From Taudactylus pleione (Eukaryota > Chordata > Amphibia > Anura > Myobatrachidae), in contig JAUIMM010000188.1 of NCBI GenBank assembly GCA_031769625.1, positions 8,871,501 through 8,935,500 on the forward strand: 64,000 nucleotides of DNA, given 5' to 3'. Each line of letters opens with the position of its first letter. Within the stretch, counting starts at the first letter, position 1. The position numbers and the translations under genes were made by a program. Below, one piece after another: positions 55,625 to 64,000 of the stretch. The notes beneath the pieces were generated by a model that did no database searches, had not been told where the DNA came from, and worked only from the letters and a program-made list of their open reading frames with translations.

Positions 55625-56164
55625 GGGGGTCATTCAGACCCGTTCGCGAGCAAAGGACGCTCGCAAATGGGTCGATGTTGCCCACTGCGCAGGCGCACGA
55701 CGGAGGGAGCTCCGTCGTGCGCATGCCCGAGACCCGGATAGCAACGGGCTCTCCGTCGCTCCGGGTCTCGCACCAAAGGGGGCGTGCTGTCGATGTTGAT
55801 TGACAGCACGCCCCCTTTGGTGGGCGTGCCGGGGGCGTGACTGCCAGACGGAGGCGTTCCCATGGGTACGCCTACCATCTGAGTCCGGCCCCACTGACAT
55901 CAGTAATGATGTCAGTGGGAGTGATTTTGGCTCTGATAGAGCCAAAATCACTCCTGGGCTTGCGGCAGCGAGACCCTACCGCAGGGTCTCGTCGCAAGCC
56001 TGATGGTCGCGATGGTCTTTGGTCATCTTTTTGGCCGCTCGCATAAGCTGTGGGTGGTCACCCACAGCTATGCGAGTGGCCAGGAGGCCGCTCCAAATTT
56101 AGCTGGGACGGCCCTGATTCAGAGCGAGCGTTCTGGTCAGAGCGTTCAGCTCTGAATCAGGCCC
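55625..56164 (+). mobile_element. Modular-hairpin MITE, copy G (reference copy), TSD AGG
   Basis: 540 bases between AGG flanks (55622-55624, 56165-56167). Eleven hairpins can be placed in order: H1 55637-55673 (GACCCGTTCGCGAGC), H2 55693-55722 (GCGCACGACGGAG), H3 55728-55770 (CGAGACCCGG), H4 55773-55820 (CCAAAGGGGGCGTGCTGTC), H5 55845-55881 (GAGGCGTTCC core), H6 55890-55919 (CCACTGACATCA), H7 55920-55952 (AGTGATTTTGGCTC), H8 55957-56000 (GGCTTGCG outer, GAGACCCT inner), H9 56002-56027 (GATGGTCGCG, damaged here), H10 56033-56081 (GGCCGCTCGCAT...), H11 56114-56160 (CTGATTCAGAGC). Spacers between them are often under 10 bases. There is no coding capacity. Confidence 0.92.
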
Positions 56165-56229
56165 AGGGTCTGCGCATGCGTTGCGTGATGTGTCCGCAGT
56201 AGTAAGAAGCTCCATTTGAATAACACCTA

Positions 56230-56395
56230 AGCCATACTTGTCTACTTTTGAAAAAAGCATTTCAGGGAGATTGTGAAAGCAGCACATATGAGCGTGGCTG
56301 TAAAGTGGGCGTGTACTGCTACAGCTGAGGGGCGTGTCATACATGTGATGGGCGTGTACTGCTACATCTGAGGGGCGTGTCATAAACTGGAATTA
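56230..56395 (-). repeat. Inverted copy of the AGATGTAGCAG family
   Basis: CATACTTGTCTACTTTTGAA, then AGCGTGGCTGTAAAGTGGGC and two copies of GTACTGCTACA(G/T)CTGAGG. This is the inverse of the order at 43046-43245 and 43985-44102. Confidence 0.65.
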
Positions 56396-56500
56396 CATCC
56401 AAATGTAAATGAGCCCCAAAGCAGTTAGTAAGATAAACTTGTTGTTGATGAAAACTCACTGATACTTTTTCAGAAAATGCATGTAGCCATAGGGATCACA

Positions 56501-57011
56501 GGCCCTGATTCAGAGCTGGACGCTCTGACCAGAGCGCTCGCTCTGAATCAGGGCCCACCTCCATAAATATGGAGCGTCATCACCCACAGCATATACGAGC
56601 ATGCAGGATGATGGTCGCGATGGTCTTGACCATCGCGACCATCGCCACTGCGTGCAGAAGCCTGCGGTTGAGTTTCTCAACCGCAAGGCCCGGAGTGATT
56701 TTGGCTCTATCAGAGCCAAAATCACTCCCACTGACATCACTAGTGATGTCAGTGGGGCCGGCTTCTGACGGTAGGCGTTCCCTTGGGAACACCTCCGTCT
56801 GGGAGGCACGCCCACCAAAGGGGGCGTGCTGTCAATCAACATCGACAGCACGCCCCCTTTGATCAGACACTACGAGCGAGGGAAAGTCCTTCGCTCGTCG
56901 CGTCTCGCGCATGCGCACGACGGAGCTCCCTCCGTCGTGCGCATGCGCAGTGCAGACCATCGACCCACTTGCGAGCGGACAACCGCTCGCGAGTGGGTCT
57001 GAATCAGGCCC
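56501..57011 (-). mobile_element. Modular-hairpin MITE, copy H
   Basis: It starts GGCCCTGATTCAGAGC and ends GTGGGTCTGAATCAGGCCC. It resembles copy B in using the TGCGGTTGAG/CTCAACCGCA module (about 56662-56690) and the CTACGAGCGAGGGA/CCTTCGCTCG module (about 56870-56900) instead of GAGACCCGG. The GGCCGCTCG hairpin is partly deleted (near 56575-56600). The rest of the hairpin chain is intact. Confidence 0.88.
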
Positions 57012-57411
57012 ACTGTGCCTTATACCCAATGCAGGGAAATGATACTAATGATCCCATTTGTATATATCTGCTGTTTTTTTTTAAAGCGAATGGAGCTTGA
57101 CGTGAAATTAGTGGGTGGCGACTATTCGTAACCACGACAGAGCTGCGTCTTGTGGGAGAGCTGTGGGCGTGTAGCCCGAGTTCTGTGCTTGCTTGAGGTG
57201 CCCAGGTGTTTTTCTGTGGGTTCTTTTGCAACGGGCATAGGGTGCCGATTCTAATGATGACAAATCAGACACATGCGGACACTCACATAGATGGGAGGAT
57301 ACTCACATAAACAGGCACATATAACATAATACATACCTGAGCAACTACACTATCAGTATCAGCAGTATAGTCGGAAACAGTTGTATTGGTTTCCAAGATT
57401 TACTAAAGATT
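57012..57411. other. Intronic sequence, no gene seen
   Basis: Unique. ACTCACATAGATGGGAGGAT near 57283 and ACTCACATAAACAGGCACAT near 57302 form a short imperfect repeat. Confidence 0.35.
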
Positions 57412-57711
57412 CTAAGGGGGAGCTGTACGAAAGTTTGCAGAGAGATAAAGTACCAACCAATCAGCTCCTGTCATTTTGTAAACACAGCCTGCAACATGAC
57501 AGTTAGGAGCTGATTGGTTGGTACTTTATCTCACTACAAGGCTTAGTGCATCTAAAATGAAAAGTGGTGGTGTTGCTGGTAGCTACCAATCAGATTCTGT
57601 CTATCATTTTTCCATTGCATCCTAGAAAATGATAGACAGGATCTGATGGTTGCTACCAGCAACACCTACATTGGTCTCCGTTTTAGAAGACTTAATACAT
57701 CTCCCCCACAA
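57412..57711. mobile_element. Two adjacent palindromic MITEs
   Basis: 57412-57553 is a CTAAGCC-family palindrome (AAGTACCAACCAATCAGCTC facing GAGCTGATTGGTTGGTACTT). 57556-57711 is a second palindrome (GGTGTTGCTGGTAGCTACCA facing GGTTGCTACCAGCAACACC, centre ATGATAGACAG). They may be independent or one composite; TTAGTGCATCT at the joint and TTAATACATCTCCCCC at the far end suggest a shared outer end. Confidence 0.65.
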
Positions 57712-58020
57712 TCCTCTATAATGTTATTTTTCAAACATGTCACGGATGTTGAATTGTACAGAGAGAAAAAAAAATCTAATCCATTATCATCTGTAGTTTG
57801 TGTTGTGGTTGCCCCTATATTGCACACCATAGACAGATAAGATAATCAGCTTTCTTCCCTTCTGTGTCACAGAACAGTGCCAGGAGGGGAGCTAATGTCT
57901 AAGATGCAATAACAAGATTAAGCAGCCGACGGCTAATGCATTTATTATATACGTCATTATTTGCTCACTCTAGTCAGATTCAGGCTTCAAACCCCAATAT
58001 AGCGTCATCAACGAGACTGA
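57712..58020. other. Intronic sequence, no gene seen
   Basis: No element or coding signal recognised. Confidence 0.35.
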
Positions 58021-58513
58021 GGGCCTGACTCAGAGGCGCACGCTATTCGCGTGCGCTCGCTCTGAATCAGGGCGTACTTTTTTTTTTTTCCCGGCCTCCA
58101 GGCCACTCGCACAGCTGTGTGTGACCACCCACAGCTTGTGCGGGCGGCCTGGCGATGGTCACGAATATCGGGAACACCGGGCTTGCGGCGAGACCCTTCG
58201 GAGGGTCTCGGCTCCCGCAAGCCCGAGTGGACTTCCTGCTCTCATAGAGCAGGAAGTCCACTCCTGACATCACAAGTGTCCAAAGGGAACACCTGCATTT
58301 GTGCAGCCACCCCCCCTCCCCGCCTACAAAATGGGGCGAGCTGTCAATCAGCATCGACAGCCACCCCGTCTTGTAGTGAGCCCCGGAGCGAGAGAGCTGC
58401 CGTCGCCCGCTGGGGCTAGCGCATGCGTACGCCGGAGGTGGCGCATGCGCAGGGTCCAAACATCGATCCGCTTGCAAGTGCAATGCGTTCGCGAGCGGGT
58501 CTGAATCAGGCCC
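58021..58513 (-). mobile_element. Modular-hairpin MITE, copy I, TSD TGA
   Basis: It starts GGGCCTGACTCAGAGGC and ends GGGTCTGAATCAGGCCC, with TGA on both sides (58018-58020, 58514-58516). It belongs with copy C. H7 is GTGGACTTCCTGCTC with its partner (58227-58261), H4 is ACAAAATGGGGCGAGCTGTC with a matching partner, and H2 is GCGTACGCCGGAGGTGGCGC-like. H6 and H5 are shortened (near 58262-58300). Confidence 0.87.
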
Positions 58514-58826
58514 TGAGCACTGTATAAACAAAATCGTCACTATATCTCACTTTATACTGTACTTGAAATATAAAAGCAGCTGATGGGGAAATGCAACGAA
58601 GAGCGATTTTCAGGTTTTCTGACATTTTTGCAGCAGTATTTTTTTTATTTATTTTTTTAAAAAGGTAAAACACAGTGTTTTGGGTTGGTAAATATATGTT
58701 TTCCAATACGAAATGCAGAATTTTGCCTTTTTAAAAAAATAAATAAAAAAATGTGCTGCTTTTAATCCTGAAACAAAAAGAAAAACAGCCAAAAATCGAT
58801 GATTGTGACAATACATTTCCTTCTGA
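58514..58826. other. Intronic sequence, no gene seen
   Basis: AT-rich. TTTTTTTATTTATTTTTTTAAAAA near 58639 faces a similar inverse near 58733, so a long imperfect inverted repeat (about 58625-58790, including AAAACACAG... and GCTGCTTTTAATCC-type arms) is possible. Confidence 0.35.
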
Positions 58827-59250
58827 GGCCGGCTACACACCTGAACGACTATCCAATTTTCCTTGAGGGCAGAACATACGATATTGAGCGTTCAAACTGC
58901 CAAATATCGCATACGATCTAACGATATATTATATCGTCAGATCGTATACGATTTATCGTTGCTACCATACACACTAGAGCAACCGTCCATAGGATCCCCT
59001 GGAAATTAGAATAATGGCCTGTACAGTGGACATCAAAATTGGAATGACAGATCGTCCGGTTGGCCGTACACCATGCACGATTGGCACCATATCGCATGCG
59101 ATATCTTCCGGTCCGTGCAGCATAGGCGATCGGAAGACGTCGCATACGACCAGCGGGAACGCGCAATAGTGCGTACACACTAGCCGATATACACGATTTG
59201 TTGTGACGATACGCCAAATCGTGATGAAATCGTCCCAGCTTGAGGCCCAC
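58827..59250. mobile_element. Candidate TIR element rich in ACGAT/ATCGT words
   Basis: GGCCGGCTACACACCTGAAC at the left is followed by many paired ACGATAT/ATATCGT and CGCATACGA words, including CTAACGATATATTATATCGT and CATATCGCATGCGATATCTT. ACACACTAG near 58970 and 59176 and GCTTGAGGCC near the right edge suggest element ends, but the boundaries are loose. Confidence 0.4.
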
Positions 59251-59660
59251 ATTTAGCATACGCTTCAAATGCTTCATGTTTTACTTTCAGAACTGTCCCC
59301 ATTTATTATACACAAAAACCTTTTAAATAGAGATGAGGAAAAAAAATCAAAACTGCATTGCAAGATATTTGCCTCGTTCTACAACTGATTGCAAAGGAGT
59401 CCCTATTTTCTTGTACATCCCACATATATTACATTGGTAAGCAAGTAACGTTTTACGGTTGTCACTTCCAATTAGTGCAATCTTCCCACTCGGGCCTCTG
59501 ATAAAAAAAGACTATACGTTCCTGTGCTACAAACGTATCTGTAAAACCAGGGCCAAATTAAGGTTTGTGGGGTCACCAGGTCAAGTAACTTGTGGGGGCC
59601 CCTATCAATAAATTGTCAATAAGATATAGAAATTAAAAAGTATAATGTATAAAACAGAAC
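59251..59660. other. Intronic sequence, no gene seen
   Basis: Mostly unique. CCAGGGCCAAATTAAGGTTT near 59548 looks like a hAT-type left end (compare CAGGGTTGGACTGGCC), but no partner was identified. Confidence 0.35.
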
Positions 59661-59991
59661 CAGGGTTGGACTGGCCCACAGGGGTACAGGGGAAATCCCC
59701 GGTGGGCCCCACTGCCAGTGGGCCCACCCCCTCCGCTAGGTGTCAGGTTTCAGACCCCAAATTATAAATTGTTACACTATTAGACAGTCAGTTACCTGGT
59801 GGAGCAGGACCACCTGATTAACAAGGGGGCTTGGTTCACTTCTATAGAATCTACACCAAGATTTGCCTAATGGTTAGCCAACTGTATGTGCTGGCAGGCC
59901 ACACCCCCTCTGGTGGATAACCACTCCCCTTAAGCATGGGGCCTTACCACTGATTATCCCGGTGCGCCCCTCATGCTCCAGTCCGACACTG
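59661..59991. mobile_element. hAT-like MITE, 331 bases
   Basis: The left end CAGGGTTGGACTGGCCCAC mirrors the right end (CTCCAGTCCGACACTG). The flanks AACAGAAC (59653-59660) and AACACAAC (59992-59999) agree at 7 of 8. The interior contains the hairpin GGTGGGCCCCACTGCCAGTG facing GGCCCACC. No coding sequence. Confidence 0.8.
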
Positions 59992-60167
59992 AACACAACC
60001 CTCATTTACATTATGCCACAGAGTCCTATGTGTGTATCTCCCCCCCACACCCTAGTGTGTGGGGGTCCCTGGGCGCCCGCCCCGATCATCCTGTTGTCAG
60101 TCTGGCTCTGCCTAAATCAAAAAGTCACTCCCTTTGTTGGACTGACCCACCTAAACTGAGACTTTAT

Positions 60168-60344
60168 GGGGTATATTTACTTATAGGCAGGTTTTTAGAA
60201 GTGGAGATGTTGCCCATAGCAACCAATCAGATTCTACTTAACATTTATCTAGCATCTTCTAGAGAAGCTAATAGCTAGAATCTGATTGGTTGCTATGGGC
60301 AACATATCCACATTTAAAAACCCGCATTTAAGTAAATTTACCCC
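60168..60344. mobile_element. Palindromic MITE, 177 bases
   Basis: The GGGGTATATTTACTTA end mirrors TAAGTAAATTTACCCC. The centre pairs CCCATAGCAACCAATCAGAT with its inverse. Same family as 20289-20481. Confidence 0.82.
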
Positions 60345-61423
60345 ATGACACCATATGATCAAAAGAACAACTATCTTTGACCATACATTTGTCACTGGAA
60401 GAAGAGCTTGCTGTGGTAGTGGCCAACTGTCCCCAATTTTCTAGTTTCTATAACTCTATGGGGGTGATTCAAATTGCATCGCGAGGATGCCAGCTCCCAG
60501 GTTAAGCGCCCAGAGCTATTCAATTACTCTCACGGTAAGACGTCTACTATCTATGTAGAGCAGGTCTCTGCTCTGTTGTAGAACCAGGAGTCCCACACCA
60601 TGCTGAGGCTTAGTTCGATAATAGATGGAGAACCTCAGATTACACAAGTCTGGTGTGCAATATACCCAGCAGGAGACTGATAAGCAACCCTGGCAAACAA
60701 ACCACACCATCCCAAGCCATATAATTTTTCTTCAACCACAGAGAGCTCCATCAATTATTGTGCAGACCAAGTACAGTAGTAGGAGCTCAGAATTTCAAAA
60801 TGGTTACACACCGGTCAGATTCTTGACCTCTTCTTGGCACTGTGACAGGACTTAGGGTAAGGGCATATGGCGGCATGTATTGTGATTAGTACCATAACAG
60901 GGCTCAAAAGCGTGGGGCAATGATGGTACCACTCACAGAGCCCTGCTTTCTGTGCCTGGAACCACTTGCACACCCCTAGTTAAAGCCCTGATTGTGATGA
61001 GGCAACGTTTTAAATTTTAGGTGCCCAAGACAAAAATAACTGCTCAGGCCAGCCCTTCCTAGACTAACCCACTAAAGCTTATTACCAAAACTACTGGCAA
61101 GTGCCTGAGTCGTTGGTGCGGACCTGAAACCCAGGAAATCGCCTTCCCACCAGACATGGGTACTGATGCTGGTATGTTATAATTCCTTGTGCCCTTAGCT
61201 TTATAGATGTGTGTAACTAAATTGTACCGACCGTGCGGCTTACCCCAGAGAGATCATCTATGCCAACCGATTGCACTTTGAGATGTAATAAAGTAGCTGG
61301 TGTAGCCGTGGCTTGTTTGGTTTTTACCTTTATATACAGCAATGATGGGAATGACGGGACATGGAGAGTGTCTATCCCGCAATGAGATACGTTTAAGCTT
61401 CAATATCTTATTTTCTTTTTCAG
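60345..61423 (+). other. ZBTB7C: 3' end of the ZBTB7C intron
   Basis: GGGGGTGATTCAAATTGCATC near 60460 and nearby sequence resemble the left end of a MITE of the 2212-2558 type, but the partner end is unclear. The intron ends with a T-rich tract and CAG at 61421-61423. Confidence 0.5.
61409..61423 (+). promoter_or_regulatory. ZBTB7C: Splice acceptor of ZBTB7C last exon
   Basis: A pyrimidine run (TTTTCTTTTTCAG) ends at 61423. The next bases GCAGGAC complete the split arginine codon and continue Q-D-K-L-K-I-H of finger 2. Confidence 0.92.
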
Positions 61424-62042
61424 GCAGGACAAACTGAAGATTCACATGCGGAAACATACAGGTGAGCGACCGTACCTGTGCATCCACTGCAACGCCAAAT
61501 TTGTCCACAACTATGATCTGAAGAACCACATGCGAATCCACACAGGGATTCGGCCCTACCAGTGCGAGTTCTGCTACAAGAGCTTCACCAGGTCCGACCA
61601 CCTCCACCGCCACATCAAGAGGCAAAGCTGCCGGATGTCCAGACCCAGGAGAGGCAGGAAGCCGGCAGCCTGGAGAACCTCCAGTCTATTGTTTACACAC
61701 AACAACCACCCAGAAGATGAGAGCTTTGCCATGATTCCACCGAGCCTAGAGAACAACAGCAACCACGTGCTGCCTGGGGCCATTTGTCTACCAGGACCTA
61801 GTCAAAAGCAACTACTTGAAGAGCCAAGAAACATCCTAAATTTGCAAGACTTGGAAGCACAATATGAGGAATCTCACCTGAAGCTACTGGAGAGGGCACG
61901 CCTAGAATCGGACAGAAACGGGGGACTGTATGCATTTTCTTTGGCACATAATGAAAATATTTCTCCACAGCAGTTCTTCCTCAGCAGCGATCCTTGGAAT
62001 ATGACATTGAACCATGCACCGCTTTCTAAAGCAAGTACCTAA
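61424..62042 (+). CDS. ZBTB7C: ZBTB7C, last coding exon (residues 386-591)
   Basis: This exon completes finger 2 (H393, H397), then finger 3 (C405, C408, H421, H425) and finger 4 (C433, C436, H449, C454). The fingers are joined by TGERPY and TGIRPY linkers. Finger 4 ends HRHIKRQSC, a C2HC finger as in ZBTB7 proteins. [12 protein letters not shown] follows and could act as a basic nuclear signal. The C-terminal tail (about 480-591) contains [23 protein letters not shown], a probable helix, and ends in KAST before TAA at 62040-62042. The joined protein of 591 residues compares with about 619 in human ZBTB7C as I recall; the difference fits a shorter acidic linker and tail. The fingers contact DNA. 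The symbol rests on remembered family sequence, not a search. Confidence 0.95.
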
Positions 62043-62231
62043 AGCAAAGTTACAGTATCTGTCATGCGTTAGACATCATCGGCACACACTGGAAGCAATC
62101 AGATCTTTTGGACTGAATCACCCTTTAGGCTGCAAGCCAGTCATAACTACAGCTGTCTCTGAGGCTTGAGGCACTAATGATGTCACTAGTTCCTAATGAA
62201 TTGAAAGGCTGCACTCATTAATAGTGGCTTA

Positions 62232-62693
62232 GGGCCTGATTCAGATAGTTATTGATCCGCGAATGTGTAAGATGAGCACGGTGCATGTGCGGATCAGTGG
62301 ATACAACGACGGTCACAGGGCTTCCTAAGCCGCAGAATGATTCAGGGGACGCTCGGTGGCGTTCTGCGTCGATGATTGTTTTACAAAATGGGGGCACGTC
62401 GGCCTCGTTTTGTAGGCGTGCCGAAGTCAGGGTGTGCTTCTACCAGCTCAGACTTCCTGGCCTCTGCTGCACGATTACACCGGACATCCTGAGAAACGTG
62501 AGGGTTACTCAGATGTCCGATGTTTTCACAGATGATACACTGCTGCATCTCCGGGCTCAGCAGCAGATTAGATAAGCCGGCCAGAGGAGTCTATTTATGT
62601 AAGAAGCCTCCTGCGGCATTAGCAAATTTTCGCACAGCAGTCGTGTCGGAAGACACAGCTTCTGTGCAATAGCATATAACTGAAATCAGCCCC
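62232..62693. mobile_element. Harbinger-like MITE inside the probable 3'UTR
   Basis: It starts GGGCCTGATTCAGATAG and ends ACTGAAATCAGCCCC. TTA lies on the left and TGA on the right (2 of 3 match). It contains hairpin-type modules (AAAATGGGGGCACGTC facing GGCCTCGTTTTG, GACATCCTGAG facing CTCAGATGTCCG). It lies about 190 bases after the stop codon and would be transcribed with ZBTB7C. Confidence 0.65.
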
Positions 62694-63300
62694 TGAAGAC
62701 CACAAAATTGCTGCCTCGTTTCTGTGCATAGTTGATGAGTCCACTTCAAGAAAACACATTTGATGCCATTGACACTTGTAGATTATTTTCCTTTTGTATA
62801 CAAGATCTATAATTGTTATTTACAGTCGCAGAATCATTCCAAAGATACTTACAGGTCTGTTTATGCATGTACACTTTTTATTTTTTTAAAGAAATCTAAT
62901 ACACTTTACCTTTTGAATTTGGTAAGACCTGGGGTTGTACTTAAAGCACTCTGGAAAGTAAAAAAAAAAAAGAAGTAATTTATTTTTTATTTTAAAGACA
63001 CAAATATTTAAAATCGTGTCTGCCCTCTGGGAGTGGGAAGGGGCCACTTCCAAGCACTTGACATAATAGGTTGATCCTATATAAGCTCTGTATGATACAT
63101 CAGCACTACACACACCAATCATAAAGATTACTAAAGCACCATTAAGCTCCGCTGAACGCTGTACATCAGATTTAATATCCTGTTTACATCCATTGTCGTT
63201 ATTTTATCAGCTTTAACATAGGCTTTCACGCAGAAACCTTCCAAATGTCTTTATTAAATTGGACTTTGATCATAAATTTTAAATGTCTTTTAAAGAAATT

Positions 63301-63306
63301 AATAAA
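63301..63306 (+). terminator. Candidate polyadenylation signal (proximal)
   Basis: AATAAA, 1,259 bases after the stop codon. Surrounding T-rich sequence is modest. Confidence 0.35.
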
Positions 63307-63832
63307 ATCTAATTTACACAACAGGCAGAGAACAATAATATGTTTTCTCTGTATTAAACTTGGAAATGTAAATTTATATTATATTACAGCAGATTACACA
63401 TTTCCTATTTTCCCCTATCAATGGAGCTGAACTTACTGTATTGGACTGAGACACACCAATGTGTTGGGTGTTCCGGCTGAGGGGAATAACATGATCCAAT
63501 GTGGCCAGTGGATGATTAATCTCGGGGGAAAAAACACACCGCGCTCCTTTCCAGGGTCTCTCGGACGGTCTCTATATATTGCCAGAACTCACCCCTTGAC
63601 ACAAATGCATTCTCACGTGCTATACGATATTTGCTGTTCTATACTAAGGCCAGTTTTGTACATATTCTGCTTGTGACTTTCTGTAAGACTTCTGTGCACA
63701 CATTTGGAGTATGACTAAAATATCCAAAGATGGCGACTATTGTATGATGTACCAGAACTTGAAATGATGTACGATTTGTCATTCCAAATTATTTTTCTAT
63801 TTATAAAAATGTTTCTGTGTTAATGTAAAAAA

Positions 63833-63838
63833 AATAAA
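63833..63838 (+). terminator. Candidate polyadenylation signal (distal)
   Basis: AATAAA, preceded by TGTTTCTGTGTTAATGT and followed by A-rich, then GT/T-rich sequence (TTAAGTTTGCGTTAGTG). Preferred as the main 3' end because the whole preceding stretch looks UTR-like. Confidence 0.5.
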
Positions 63839-64000
63839 ATAATAATTAAAAAAACCTATAAATAATTAAGTTTGCGTTAGTGATTGAATGGAAAACAGTT
63901 ATTATGAGATGGTTCATGTTACTGAATTGCTATAAACAAATTCCTAATTTGTCAGCATTAATCGCCCACTTGTTTCTTCATATCCCATAAACAGAGGTGT

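Larger units (their letters stand above)
27170..61423 (+). other. ZBTB7C: ZBTB7C intron between coding exons, 34,254 bases, phase 2
   Basis: The donor GTGAGA (27170) and acceptor TTTTCTTTTTCAG (ending 61423) bound the intron. Joining 27169 to 61424 restores the arginine codon AG|G and continues [12 protein letters not shown] within finger 2. A break inside finger 2 is, as I recall, the usual gene structure in ZBTB7 genes. The intron holds an 11-kb minisatellite, at least seven other tandem arrays and about twenty transposon copies, with no other gene recognised. Confidence 0.92.
62043..63855 (+). other. ZBTB7C: Probable ZBTB7C 3'UTR
   Basis: No coding signal follows the stop. Outside the MITE at 62232-62693 the sequence is AT-rich and repeat-poor, like a 3'UTR. 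Two AATAAA sites occur (63301-63306 and 63833-63838). The end is predicted, not shown. Confidence 0.6.

Overview
The window is vertebrate nuclear DNA, most likely from an anuran amphibian. That is inferred from a tetrapod-type ZBTB7C protein embedded in a DNA-transposon-rich, retroelement-poor background; no species-specific marker was seen. The only protein-coding gene I can support is ZBTB7C on the + strand. A first coding exon (25997-27169, ATG at 26013) carries the BTB domain, acidic linker, zinc finger 1 and half of finger 2. A last exon (61424 onward, stop 62040-62042) carries the rest of finger 2, fingers 3-4 and the C-terminal tail. The exons join in frame (AG|G arginine codon) to give 591 residues. 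A 3'UTR probably runs to about 63855. Everything before 25996 is then upstream intron or 5' flank, and 27170-61423 is a 34,254-base intron.

Nearly all the rest is repeats of two kinds. The first is non-autonomous DNA transposons (MITEs). Many begin with GGGCCTGATTCAG-like ends and carry 3-base target duplications (TTA, TAA, AAT, ATA, TTT, CAA, TGA), a PIF/Harbinger-like pattern. Others are hAT-like with 8-base duplications (2781-3137, 41706-41908, 49002-51928, 59661-59991). Among the Harbinger-like elements is a family, with nine copies here, whose whole interior is a chain of about eleven short hairpins. The second kind is minisatellites: a 27-base array of about 11 kb (30293-41341) in the ZBTB7C intron, plus arrays with units of 33, 47, 29, 31/26, 47/56, 24, 20 and 17 bases. 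Several clearly sit inside transposons.

Layout: 1-4.4 kb MITEs and a possible solo LTR. 4.4-13.6 kb a recent 4,323-base tandem duplication bounded by MITEs. 13.6-25.1 kb scattered MITEs, a LINE fragment and the 33-base array. 26.0-27.2 kb ZBTB7C first coding exon. 27.2-61.4 kb intron with the 27-base array and nested repeats. 61.4-63.9 kb last exon and 3'UTR, which itself contains a MITE.

The very long open frames in the 27-base array (up to 1,727 codons, both strands) are artefacts of a repeat unit divisible by three. I saw no tRNA, rRNA, CRISPR or autonomous transposase gene.
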